NCBI GenBank assembly: GCA_007571365.1
Contig: RKRN01000062.1
Coordinates: 1-57,841 of the forward strand
Length of the DNA: 57,841 nucleotides
DNA from: Candidatus Latescibacterota bacterium
GTDB lineage: Bacteria; Latescibacterota; UBA2968; UBA8231
Reading direction: 5' to 3'
Shown: positions 1 through 7,666 of the stretch, piece by piece
How the letters are laid out: each line of letters opens with the position of its first letter
How positions within the stretch are numbered: position 1 is the stretch's first letter
Made by a program: the position numbers and the translations under genes
The notes under the pieces: generated by a model
What the model saw: the letters and a program-made list of their open reading frames with translations, nothing else
Database searches by the model: none
What the model was told of the DNA's origin: nothing

Positions 1-55
1 TCCTGAGAAGCGTTCTCAACCTTCCGCTCGGCGTTGCCCCATGGCAGCTCAGCCA

Positions 56-1027
56 CTACGCAATGGGGCCCATTGAGGAGTTTAAGAACGTTTCTGAGCA
101 CTGCGGTTGTTCAATACACCTGTCGGCCGGCGCAAGAAGCCGCTCCAGTTTCTCGAACAAATCGCCGAAGATCGCATCGCGCCGCACCGTCCGCGCCACC
201 CGCATAAAGTGCCGCGACGAGTCGTGGCCCCAAGTTTTCTGATCGGTCAGTATCGGGCTATGCACCACGTCGGTCGGCACCCACGACGCGTCGAGCAGCC
301 AAGCGACCGCTGACAGGTCCCAAATCACCTTGGAAGAGGCGAAGTGATTTTGGGCATAGGCGGCGAAGATATCGACCAGATAGTCGCCAATCGCCCCCCG
401 CCCCTTGACGAAGTGCTCCAGCTCCGCCAGCGTCGTCTGCAAGTGCGAGGCCACCGGGTGGCATGGGATTTGTACAAAGGGTACGCCGCTGTCGAAGACG
501 ATCTGCGCTGCCAACAGATCGCCTTGGAGGTTGAATTCGTCAGCGGTCGGCCAGTAGTGCGCGTGGCCGCCGAGCCAGACCACGACGATTCGCTTGATGA
601 TGGAGGGATCTTTTAGGATAGCTGAAGCTATGTTGGTGAGTGCGCCGATGGCCACCACATAGAGCGGGTCGGCGGTTTTGGCCTTGGCAATTAGGTCATC
701 GACCGCCGCGCTTTCCTGCGGCGCAGTGTCCCGCAGTGTATCCGTCGCTCCCCGGAACACCAAGCCCTCCGGCGCAATATCCAACCGCTCCAATAGCCGC
801 AGGATTTCCGCGTAGCTTTTCTCCATTCCGTCGCCCGGCCCGGATGAACGAGTGTTGTAGAAAGGGGCCGCGTATATCGCCTCGACCGCGAGTTGGTCGG
901 GCGACAGCAGTGCCTGGACCACTGCGAACTGGTCGTCGATCTCGTTGTACGTATCGGTGTCGAGTACCATCCGCACCTTGCCGGTCGGCGGCAGGCGCAG
1001 GGCTTCGTCTAGTTGCGAAAAATCCAT
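56..1027 (-). CDS. Inosine/uridine-preferring nucleoside hydrolase family protein
   Basis: A 323-residue protein of about the usual length for the IUNH family, which hydrolyses the N-glycosidic bond of ribonucleosides in purine/pyrimidine salvage. The N-terminal calcium-binding aspartate cluster is visible as DTDTYNEIDD (residues 23-32), a variant of the usual DxDxxxDD. ALTNIASAI and the later NLQGD stretch match the family's internal motifs. No signal peptide is evident, so it is probably cytosolic. It is divergent from the dioxygenase gene at 1122, and the short space between them must hold both promoters. Substrate preference cannot be read from the sequence. Family assignment is firm; nucleoside specificity is inference. 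Confidence 0.85.
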   Translation of the reverse strand: MDFSQLDEALRLPPTGKVRMVLDTDTYNEIDDQFAVVQALLSPDQLAVEAIYAAPFYNTRSSGPGDGMEKSYAEILRLLERLDIAPEGLVFRGATDTLRDTAPQESAAVDDLIAKAKTADPLYVVAIGALTNIASAILKDPSIIKRIVVVWLGGHAHYWPTADEFNLQGDLLAAQIVFDSGVPFVQIPCHPVASHLQTTLAELEHFVKGRGAIGDYLVDIFAAYAQNHFASSKVIWDLSAVAWLLDASWVPTDVVHSPILTDQKTWGHDSSRHFMRVARTVRRDAIFGDLFEKLERLLAPADRCIEQPQCSETFLNSSMGPIA

Positions 1028-1121
1028 TGATTACCGCTCCTTCTTTCAGCTATTCGCAAACGGACCATATCGCACTATATTCAAGCGCAGATTGGATTCT
1101 CCAACCCACGGAGGAAAGCAT

Positions 1122-2093
1122 ATGCCATGTTTGGCGGAGGAACAACTCGCACACTTTGACCAAGAAGGCTATCTGCTATTGAGGGGGATGCTCGACGTGG
1201 CCGAGGTCATCCAGCCCATTATCGACGAATACCACGGCGTCCTCGACAAGCTCGCCCGCGAGCTCTACCAAGCCGGCCAGCTTGCATCCACGTACGACGA
1301 CCTGCCCTTTGGCAAGCGCCTGACGCAAATCGTCGTCGCTAGCGGCCAGATCCACGCTCAGTACTTCGACTTCTCTCTGCCGCAAACAGGCATTGATGCC
1401 GATACTCCCTTCTGGGCCGGGCCAGCCGTCTTTCGCTGCATTACCAACCCCGACCTCCTCGACGCGGTCGAGTCCATCGTCGGCCCCGAGATCTGGTCCA
1501 ACCCCGTCCAGCACGTGCGCCTTAAGCCGCCGGAGCGACTCGTGCCCAAAAACCACAACGGCCAAGCCCTAGTCAGTGCCACCAACTGGCACCAAGACAA
1601 TGGCGTGGTCTTACCTGAAGCCGACGACTCAGAGGTCTTGACGGTGTGGTTTCCGCTCAATGAGGCGACGCTCGAAAACGGCTGTTTGCAGATTATGCCC
1701 CGCAGCCATCGCCAAGGGTTGCACACGCATTGTCCGGGAGGACCGGGGGGATTGTGGATCCCCGAGCTGTTTATGGATATGGACGCAGCGCTGCCAGTGC
1801 CCATGCAGCCCGGCGATGTACTTTTCCTGACTCAACACACCATTCACGGTTCGCTGGCCAACAACAGCGACGACGTGCGTTGGAGCTTTGACTTGCGCTA
1901 CAATCCAATCGGCCAGCCCACGGGCCGAGATCGCTTTCCCGGCTTTGTCGCCCGCAGTAGAGCCAATCCCGCAAGCGCCTTGCGCGATCCCGTGGCGTGG
2001 GAAAAGCGCTGGCGCGACACCCGCGACCGACTGGCCCAAGAGGCGCACACCCCCTTCAACCGCTGGAGTGCCGACGCGGCCGTCTGTGCTTAG
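1122..2093 (+). CDS. Phytanoyl-CoA dioxygenase (PhyH) family protein 1
   Basis: A 323-residue Fe(II)/2-oxoglutarate oxygenase of the PhyH family. The start is the ATG at 1122, seven bases after a GGAGGA ribosome binding site; the frame is open further upstream but lacks such a site. The HxD metal motif is WHQDN (H157, D159), the distal His is IHGS (H242), and R253 is a candidate 2-oxoglutarate-binding Arg. The PRSH element typical of the family is at about residues 193-196. Family members hydroxylate diverse small molecules, so the substrate is unknown. Neighbours are catabolic, which suggests oxidation of a scavenged compound. It is one of six PhyH proteins in the window and belongs to the long form with an extended N-terminal helical part. 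Confidence 0.9.
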   Translation: MPCLAEEQLAHFDQEGYLLLRGMLDVAEVIQPIIDEYHGVLDKLARELYQAGQLASTYDDLPFGKRLTQIVVASGQIHAQYFDFSLPQTGIDADTPFWAGPAVFRCITNPDLLDAVESIVGPEIWSNPVQHVRLKPPERLVPKNHNGQALVSATNWHQDNGVVLPEADDSEVLTVWFPLNEATLENGCLQIMPRSHRQGLHTHCPGGPGGLWIPELFMDMDAALPVPMQPGDVLFLTQHTIHGSLANNSDDVRWSFDLRYNPIGQPTGRDRFPGFVARSRANPASALRDPVAWEKRWRDTRDRLAQEAHTPFNRWSADAAVCA

Positions 2094-2119
2094 ATGGAAC
2101 GAAGAAGATTCCCTCAGAG

Positions 2120-2281
2120 GCGGTCTGAAAGCCCTTGTCGGGCTGCTTTGCGAGGCGGTTAAGCGACTGGGGCGTCCGGCGTTTTTCGAGGCTTCGACCT
2201 GAGCCCAGCCGAAGGACGAGACGCCCTCGATCCAGCAATTTGAAGTCAAGGTAGCAATCGAAACCCTAGTTTTGAGACCGC
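2120..2281. repeat. MITE-like palindromic intergenic element
   Basis: This intergenic stretch is bounded by near-perfect inverted ends, GCGGTCTGAAA (2120-2130) and TTTTGAGACCGC (2270-2281). Inside lie nested inverted repeats: GGCGTC (2171-2176) with GACGCC (2220-2225), and CTTCG with CGAAG between them. No ORF is plausible inside. The CTAGTTTTGAGAC end recurs in reverse orientation near 16334-16348. A non-autonomous mobile element or a folded extragenic repeat are both possible. It may also serve as a bidirectional terminator between the convergent genes on either side. Confidence 0.5.
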
Positions 2282-2283
2282 TT

Positions 2284-2580
2284 CTAAACGGCGTTAAGAG
2301 ACCAACGCTTACCCATGCGCTCAAGTTCAGGAAGATGCTCGGGCCAATCGTGCAAAGTGGCTGGATCAAAATCAGCCCCATTCGGCCATACTAGAGTATG
2401 GACCTCATTATCAATCCCAACCTGATTGAATAAGGATACATCGCGAAGTGGCCCGAACAATTCACCTTCCAATATGGCTTGGAAGTCGATAGTTTGTTCC
2501 GTATCATCGTCAAAACAAACTCGAAGTATATAGGGTGCTTGTATTTCAAAGAATATCACGCGGTATATGGGATGACGCAT
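2284..2580 (-). CDS. DUF2442 domain protein
   Basis: A 98-residue protein with the DUF2442 pattern: an early beta-rich part with FDDDTEQTIDF, then LFGPLRD, and a C-terminal VWPNGADFDPATL segment. It has a good AAAGGAG ribosome binding site. It lies 11 bases downstream of a DUF4160 gene. DUF2442/DUF4160 pairs recur as two-gene cassettes in bacteria and have been suggested to act like toxin-antitoxin modules, but no biochemical role is established. The family call rests on motif and context; the function is unknown. Confidence 0.75.
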   Translation of the reverse strand: MRHPIYRVIFFEIQAPYILRVCFDDDTEQTIDFQAILEGELFGPLRDVSLFNQVGIDNEVHTLVWPNGADFDPATLHDWPEHLPELERMGKRWSLNAV

Positions 2581-2591
2581 GTCGCTCTCCT

Positions 2592-2861
2592 TTACTGAAG
2601 AGGATCAATTTTGAAAGGTGCTCGACCTGATTGTAACCGTTCCCAATCTGCCAGTAATTCTTCATGGTGTAACTCCATCCAAGCCTCAACTAGACGCTGC
2701 TGTCGCCGGGGAAGTTGTCCCGCAATTAGTTCAATGGTATCAATGGTATATACACCAACGTCCTCTTGGTAATAAGCGTGGAGGTGAGGTCGGTGATGAG
2801 GTACATGAGGCTCAGCATACATGCGTATTATAATGCCGAAAAATCGGGAAATTTCAGGCAT
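2592..2861 (-). CDS. DUF4160 domain protein
   Basis: Begins MPEISRFFGIIIRMY, the diagnostic N-terminus of DUF4160, followed by HHRPHLHAYY, the family's His-rich centre. The ATG at 2861 is chosen although the frame is open to 2912, because the family starts at MPxIxxF and AAAGGATTGGA lies just upstream. This start sits inside the last codons of the histidine phosphatase gene (ATGCCTGA overlap), implying translational coupling. About 89 residues, normal length. With the DUF2442 gene it forms a compact cassette whose function is unknown. Confidence 0.8.
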   Translation of the reverse strand: MPEISRFFGIIIRMYAEPHVPHHRPHLHAYYQEDVGVYTIDTIELIAGQLPRRQQRLVEAWMELHHEELLADWERLQSGRAPFKIDPLQ

Positions 2862-3411
2862 TCCAATCCTTTTTAAATTCGGACCAGACTCTCTCAAATG
2901 CCCATCGCCCATCGCCGGCTTCTTTAAGGGCGAATACGTCTGGATTTGCTAGCGATTCCCATCCAGCGTAGCCGAAATTAGGGTCCAGTGAGTTCAAGAC
3001 CAGACTCAAGAGGTTGCCATGGGTTACCGCAATTGGGAATCGGTGCCCACCGTTGAGCAGTTCGGTTATGGCGGCCCAGCCGCGGGCTAACACTTCGCGT
3101 GCCGACTCGCCGCCCGGTGCCCGCAACTCCAAGTCTTCAAATGAATCGCGGACCACCTCGCGCCAGTTGTCAATCGGACTCCCCGCAAGCGTCCGTTCGG
3201 TTAGGCGGCGATCCAAGTGAACGGGCAATCCCACGTTAGTAGCGAACGGTTCAATGCTTTGCCGTGCCCGCGTGTAGGAGCTAGAGACGATCTGGTCGAT
3301 CGGGTAGTTAGACAAGAATCTAGCGAGTGCTGTCGTCTGCTTTTGCCCAATCTCTGTCAGCACCGCGTCCGGGTCTTGTCCCGATGCCTGGCAATGTCTA
3401 ATCAGCAACAA
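2854..3411 (-). CDS. Histidine phosphatase family protein
   Basis: A 185-residue phosphoglycerate-mutase-like protein. The N-terminal catalytic motif reads LIRHCQASG (RHC rather than the commoner RHG), with the catalytic His at residue 6. The second His is in AVTHGN near residue 130, and SSSYTRARQS supplies the conserved Arg. The family transfers phosphate through phosphohistidine on sugar phosphates, alpha-ribazole phosphate or proteins; nothing here singles out a substrate. It overlaps the upstream carbonic anhydrase gene by 14 bp and the downstream DUF4160 start by 8 bp, so the four genes from 3895 down to 2284 look like one transcript. Confidence 0.85.
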   Translation of the reverse strand: MLLIRHCQASGQDPDAVLTEIGQKQTTALARFLSNYPIDQIVSSSYTRARQSIEPFATNVGLPVHLDRRLTERTLAGSPIDNWREVVRDSFEDLELRAPGGESAREVLARGWAAITELLNGGHRFPIAVTHGNLLSLVLNSLDPNFGYAGWESLANPDVFALKEAGDGRWAFERVWSEFKKDWNA

Positions 3412-3895
3412 CTTCGTTCAGCTTGCCGGTGGCGCAGTCATAGACGAATCCCCGCACGTCGTCCTTGTGCGGGATAAACGGGCTGGCCTGAATGCGGGCG
3501 ATCGACTGCCGGACGTCCTCTTCGAGATCGCCGAAGGCCTCTAGGGCGAAGGCCGGGCGGATGCCGGTATCGGCCACTATCGCGTCCTTCACATCGTCGT
3601 CGCGGAACGTCAGCATGCCGCAGTCCGTGTGGTGGATGAGCAAGATCGAAGTCGTGCCCAGCAGCCGCTGCGAAATAGTCAGCGAACGAATCGCGTCGTC
3701 GGTTATCACGCCGCCCGCGTTCCGAATCACGTGCGCATCCCCTTCGGCGATCCCCAGCAGGCTGTGCGTGTCGATGCGTGCGTCCATGCAGGCCACCACC
3801 GCCAAGTGCAGCCTTGGAGGCAGGGGAAGGTCGCCCTTGTCGAAGTTGTCGGCATAGCGGGCGTTGTTTGCGAGAAGTTTATCGATAACGGCCAT
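3398..3895 (-). CDS. Beta-class carbonic anhydrase
   Basis: Interconverts CO2 and bicarbonate in the cytosol. The start is the ATG at 3895 with a strong AAAGGAG site, giving 165 residues, as in the short beta-carbonic anhydrases of actinobacteria. Zinc ligands and the dyad are visible: CMDAR (C36, D38, R40) and HHTDCG (H89, C92). The upstream extension of the frame is Arg-rich and lacks family similarity. First gene of a probable operon with the phosphatase and the DUF pair. Confidence 0.9.
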   Translation of the reverse strand: MAVIDKLLANNARYADNFDKGDLPLPPRLHLAVVACMDARIDTHSLLGIAEGDAHVIRNAGGVITDDAIRSLTISQRLLGTTSILLIHHTDCGMLTFRDDDVKDAIVADTGIRPAFALEAFGDLEEDVRQSIARIQASPFIPHKDDVRGFVYDCATGKLNEVVAD

Positions 3896-4093
3896 GAGAA
3901 GTCTCCTTTCGCCGTTGGTTGCGTCTGCGTCAGCCCGTGTCCAAGCGGGATGACGCAGGCCGTGATGATATTTGTACCGTCTGCTGGCGCGTCGCAAACA
4001 GCACCAGCGTGGAGTGCAACTAAATTAGGATGCCTTTTGGGACCGGACTACAGGAGTGAATCAAAAAAATAAAAGTCTCCTTTTGGCCCCCGA

Positions 4094-4857
4094 TCACGAC
4101 CACCTAGATTTCAGATCCGCCTCGATTTCCCGCCAAGGAACGTGCAGTTTTGCGGTTGCGGCCATCAACGCATATACGACACCGTTAAATTCTTCTGGAA
4201 TCCCCGTTTCTTGCGTAAACGCTCTCACAAACTCAGCCGACTCCTCGCCGACCTTCTTGCAAATCTCATTGTTGTCCGCAAGGAGCTTTGATGTGCTGGA
4301 ACCAGTGGGCTTTTGCGCGACCGCGGATATTCTCCGGTACTTTCAGTATCGCCGGCATAAGCAACGATACTGAGTTGCAATTTGCTGGCTTGGAAGCGCT
4401 GCGACACATACTGGCGAGAGGAGAGTTCGTATTTCTTGTTCACGGCAATGGACACCACCGCGGACGAATTGGGAATCCGCCCGGCGCGATTTAACAGACA
4501 AAGGGCCGGCCGATAAAACTGAGCACTGGGATCAAACCAATCGTAGGTGTTGAGGACCCCAAGTGGAGAGTCCCCAGTGCCCAACATGTACTCGTCGAAT
4601 AGATCGTCTCCGGTGAGGCCATAGGCGACTTCTCCACGCAGAATGCAATCGTCAACCCGTTGGGGCACATCCTCTCCCCGCGCCGAAATTATTTCGAGCG
4701 TTCCCACGCTCTCGTCTGCTCGGGTGAACGCCCCTCCGTCGCTAACGCCGATTTCACTCAGGAGATTGTTCACGTATTCATGCAGACCGCTGTTCTTGGG
4801 GATGTAGAGTTTGGCCTTGGGTTCAGGGACGAATAAACCGATTGCTTCGCGAAACAT
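4094..4857 (-). pseudogene. Degraded hisG-like / hisE-like locus
   Basis: The frame starting at 4857 (AAGGGAG site before ATG) reads like a short-form ATP phosphoribosyltransferase: DVPQRVDDCILRGEVAYGLT followed by a QYVSQRF segment resembles HisG. After about residue 165 the similarity stops and the frame runs into low-quality sequence ending at 4225. A different frame (4342 to 4094) then encodes KLLADNNEICKKVGEESAEF and an FNGVVYALMAATAKLH stretch, typical of the phosphoribosyl-ATP pyrophosphatase HisE helices, but it has no start codon. At least one frame break and loss of the HisG PRPP-binding end are implied. Both enzymes act in histidine synthesis; functional copies would have to lie elsewhere. 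Assembly error is possible. Confidence 0.6.
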
Positions 4858-4994
4858 CTGTTACTCCCTTGTTTACCCCACGGCGACGCGCCCGGTCCGC
4901 CACGGTGGCTGGTAGATGGCCTCTTTCTCTGGCGTCGGGTCGGCGATCGGGCAGCTTGGGTGGGGGCTTCCCCACGAAAACAATTCTCTCTCGG

Positions 4995-5906
4995 TCATTG
5001 GGAAGGGTCGAGTTCCAACACCGCGGCCAAACTGTCGCCTCGATGGACGCGATTGAAGACCCGCAGACACAAGATCAAACCCGCTTGGGTCGAAACCACT
5101 TCCTCGCGCCGCTGCCCCAGATGATCGACCATCGTGCCGATTACATCGCCCGGTTGTACGGGTGCTTTCAATGGTACTTGGGGTTCAAAGTAGCCGGCAA
5201 AAGGTGCTGGGTAATTGAGCTGTACGTGCCCGGAGTGGTCGCGGTTGTCCTCCACGGTGTACTCGGGGTGCAGGGGCGGCAGGGGGCGGTCGATCATGTC
5301 CAGTTCGGCCAAGACGTTCAAGCAGCCCTCGAAATAAGCATTCACACCTCGGGGATCGCACGTGCCACCCCCCATCCACTCGGCATAGATGGCTGGCACA
5401 TTGGCGTCGCGGGCCACCGAGAGCGTACGTCCGTTGAGCCGGGCCGAAGTGCCCCAGACAATGGGCATATTCAATGCGCGGGCCATGCGCCGTTGCACGT
5501 CGAGGATGGCTTTATCGGGATGCAGGGTGTACCCCGCGGTAGGATAGAATTCCATGACCAGTCCGCCGCTGTGCAAGTCAATGAGGTAGTCGGCCCGGCG
5601 GATTTCCCGGCTGACGGCGTGTGCTGTGCGCTCGGTGATCGAGCCATCGGCCCGGCCCGGGCAGGTGCGGGCCAAGTCCAGCTCGTCCTCGGCCGTGCGC
5701 TGGCCGCGCCAATAGGCAGCCTCGTTGACGACGGGGATGGCCGTGAGGCGACCGCGCAAAGCCGCTGGATCGAGGTGATGCAGCAGGCGGCGAATGGCCG
5801 CCATAGACTCGAACTCGTCGCCGTGGACGCCGCCCAAAATCAGCAGATTGGGACCTTCTTGGGTTCCTTCTATTACTTGCTGTCGCAGGGTGATTGTCGG
5901 CGTCAT
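4995..5906 (-). CDS. Succinylglutamate desuccinylase/aspartoacylase family protein
   Basis: A 303-residue zinc carboxypeptidase-fold deacylase (M14-like AstE/AspA group). Zinc ligands are visible as GGVHGDE (H28, E31) and DLHSGG (H112). A conserved NEAAY segment and a C-terminal beta domain (VQPGDVIGTMVDHLGQ, a biotinyl-lipoyl-like hairpin) fit the subgroup that deacylates small amides or esters. It starts 39 bases downstream of the PhyH stop, so the two minus-strand genes are probably co-transcribed. No clear Shine-Dalgarno sequence precedes the ATG. Substrate unknown. Confidence 0.82.
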   Translation of the reverse strand: MTPTITLRQQVIEGTQEGPNLLILGGVHGDEFESMAAIRRLLHHLDPAALRGRLTAIPVVNEAAYWRGQRTAEDELDLARTCPGRADGSITERTAHAVSREIRRADYLIDLHSGGLVMEFYPTAGYTLHPDKAILDVQRRMARALNMPIVWGTSARLNGRTLSVARDANVPAIYAEWMGGGTCDPRGVNAYFEGCLNVLAELDMIDRPLPPLHPEYTVEDNRDHSGHVQLNYPAPFAGYFEPQVPLKAPVQPGDVIGTMVDHLGQRREEVVSTQAGLILCLRVFNRVHRGDSLAAVLELDPSQ

Positions 5907-5945
5907 AGGTGGGAGATGGCCTTGCGGGCCGCCATGGGCCGTCTT

Positions 5946-6902
5946 TTAACTTTCAGCGCGATAGGGGCCGGTATCCATGCCGGGTAGGGTATGCTCTAAA
6001 AGCGCTAGGGTTTGGCTGGTGAAGTACGGGTGACCGGGTTCGGGCCAGCCAAATAGGCTGCGCACCCGGGGCGTGGTGGCGGTAAAGAAAGGCAGCATGT
6101 GCTCGCGTTCGCCGTACATGAAGGGATTGGCGAACCGGGTCCAGCGATCGTTGTCGCGGCGGCACATAGACAAAGTCCAAAAGGTGCGCTGCTTGCGCTT
6201 GTTGGCAAAAGGTTGGGCCGCGTGTACTAGATACGACGAGTAGAATGCAGCCGACCCCCGTTGGCCAGTGGTGGGAACTGGAGCGGCTAGTTCGGTGACT
6301 TGGCGCAGGTCTTTGAAGGACCCACCTGCGGCGTTGCCGTGGGCAAGTGCTCGCACAAAGGCGGCACCAGCTACTTTGTGCGAGCCGGGAATGACCAGCA
6401 TGGGGGCACCGTCGGCCTCGACATCGTGCAGGTACACCCCCGAATTGACGTAGTCGAAACGGCCTGTTTGGTCGTGGGGCGGCAGCAGGCAATTGGTGTA
6501 GTGGTCAATGTGATAGCCCTCCCAAGGGTTGTCGGCATGGCGCTTGTCGGTAGGCCCCGAGCGCATGAAGAGGTGGGCATTGCAGTAGCTCGCTTTTGCG
6601 CCCAAGCATTGCTCAAAAATGTCGAGGTAGGTCTCGTTTTCGATCAGCCGATCCAGAGCCGGTGCGCCCACGGGAAATTGCGAGCGCCCCTCGGAGTGGT
6701 CGTGCGTGGTGGTGAAGCCGTCCGAGACCCCGGAGGCCTTGCCGCGGTCGCAAGCGTCCAGCCATTGCTGAAAAGATTGGCCGTAGAAAATCTGTTCCAT
6801 CGCCGCGAGGGCGGCGTCCATCTCGTCGGCAGAAAACAGATCGGGGACGATGATGTAGCCGTCGCGGTGGAACTGGTCGAGTTGGGCTGGCGTTAGGCTC
6901 AT
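5946..6902 (-). CDS. PhyH family dioxygenase 2
   Basis: A 318-residue Fe(II)/2-oxoglutarate oxygenase. The metal motif is HID (H131, D133), the PGSHK signature is at residues 172-176, and the distal His is in LVHAAQ (H227), followed by a KRKQRTFW segment with the likely 2-oxoglutarate-binding Arg. The N-terminus (FHRDGYIIVPDLFS) is the canonical PhyH opening. It is transcribed divergently from the sigma factor gene and shares a 164-bp intergenic region with it. It probably works with the downstream aspartoacylase-like enzyme on an unknown substrate. Confidence 0.9.
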   Translation of the reverse strand: MSLTPAQLDQFHRDGYIIVPDLFSADEMDAALAAMEQIFYGQSFQQWLDACDRGKASGVSDGFTTTHDHSEGRSQFPVGAPALDRLIENETYLDIFEQCLGAKASYCNAHLFMRSGPTDKRHADNPWEGYHIDHYTNCLLPPHDQTGRFDYVNSGVYLHDVEADGAPMLVIPGSHKVAGAAFVRALAHGNAAGGSFKDLRQVTELAAPVPTTGQRGSAAFYSSYLVHAAQPFANKRKQRTFWTLSMCRRDNDRWTRFANPFMYGEREHMLPFFTATTPRVRSLFGWPEPGHPYFTSQTLALLEHTLPGMDTGPYRAES

Positions 6903-6963
6903 AAGGTCCGGCGCAAGAGTGCTTGTATGAGTTGAGGGGGCTTCAGGCGGTAAGATACCGACA

Positions 6964-6979
6964 TTGACTAGTGAGTCAA
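6964..6979. promoter_or_regulatory. Palindromic operator candidate
   Basis: TTGACT-AGTG-AGTCAA is a perfect 6-bp inverted repeat with a 4-bp spacer in the intergenic region shared by the PhyH gene (minus) and the sigma/polymerase pair (plus). Its symmetry and position suit a dimeric repressor or activator site. The left arm alone also resembles a -35 hexamer. No regulator gene is adjacent. Confidence 0.35.
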
Positions 6980-7022
6980 CTCAAGAAGGAAGCCAGCCTC
7001 CCAACTTTTTCCCTTCGTCCTT

Positions 7023-7050
7023 GAACCTGTGCTTTCCGGGCGGCGTCTTA
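7023..7050 (+). promoter_or_regulatory. Possible ECF-sigma promoter for the sigma/polymerase operon
   Basis: GAACCT (7023-7028), then 15 bases, then CGTCTTA (7044-7050) matches the general ECF pattern of a GAAC -35 element and a CGTC-like -10 element. It lies just upstream of the sigma gene, as expected for autoregulation. Transcription would start around 7055-7058, leaving only about ten leader bases, with the GGAGG ribosome binding site (7056-7060) almost at the 5' end, which is tight. Pattern match only. Confidence 0.35.
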
Positions 7051-7066
7051 TCTGCGGAGGGCCTTG

Positions 7067-7666
7067 ATGCAGATACCGGATTCACAACTCATAGCGCAAA
7101 TAAAAAAACGCGACGCCTGTGCGTTTCAGCAGTTCTTTGAGCGCTATCGGGAGCCGGTCCACCATCACGTGCGCTGCATCGTCCGCGACGATGCGAGTGC
7201 TAACGATGTAGTGCAGGAGGTTTTCTTGCGAGTGTGGAACCGGGCTGGCCAATGGAGCGGTCGCGGCTCTGCGGCTAGCTGGCTGTTCCGCATTGCCACT
7301 CATCTTTCCCTGACGCACCTGCGCACCGTGCGCAGGCGGCGGGAACAACGGCTGGAAGTACTATCCGAAACCGTAGAGCAGGAGACGCACCAAGTACCCG
7401 AATGGATGATTGAGGCCGCGTCCGAGCGCCCCGATGCCCAAGTGGAACGGGCCGATCAGCAGTGCTGGCTCCGGCGACAGGTACAAGAGCTGTCCGAGGA
7501 CAAGCGCGAAGTTTTCCACCTGATCTACGACGCCCAAGTCGAAGTGCGGGACGCCGCCGAACGCTTGGGCATTCCCGAAGGCACCGTAAAGTCGCGGCTG
7601 CACCACGGTCGCCGTCAGCTCTCACAGGCTTGGCAGGCTGTCCATAACCCGGAGGAACGCGAATGA
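7067..7666 (+). CDS. ECF-type RNA polymerase sigma factor paired with a mini-polymerase
   Basis: A 199-residue sigma-70 family factor with only regions 2 and 4. Region 2 is residues 19-92: AFQQFFERYREPV, then DVVQEVFLRVW (core-binding helix) and AASWLFRIATHLSLTHLR. Region 4 is about residues 140-192, with a helix-turn-helix in RDAAERLGIPEGTVKSRLH for the -35 element. The ATG at 7067 is preferred over the TTG at 7064, because GGAGG at 7056-7060 gives correct spacing only for the ATG. Its last codons overlap the polymerase start (ATGA, 7663-7666), the arrangement normally used for an anti-sigma gene; no anti-sigma gene is present here. This implies stoichiometric coupling and a dedicated sigma for the downstream enzyme, which is inference. 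Confidence 0.92.
   Translation: MQIPDSQLIAQIKKRDACAFQQFFERYREPVHHHVRCIVRDDASANDVVQEVFLRVWNRAGQWSGRGSAASWLFRIATHLSLTHLRTVRRRREQRLEVLSETVEQETHQVPEWMIEAASERPDAQVERADQQCWLRRQVQELSEDKREVFHLIYDAQVEVRDAAERLGIPEGTVKSRLHHGRRQLSQAWQAVHNPEERE

Noticed and set aside
2056-2238. Small minus-strand ORF at the end of the first PhyH gene
   Set aside because: It lies mostly within the palindromic repeat and has no start signal or domain.
4842-5987. Long plus-strand ORF opposite the aspartoacylase gene
   Set aside because: It is an antisense shadow produced by GC-rich codon bias; it has no recognisable domain or ribosome binding site, while the minus strand carries zinc motifs.
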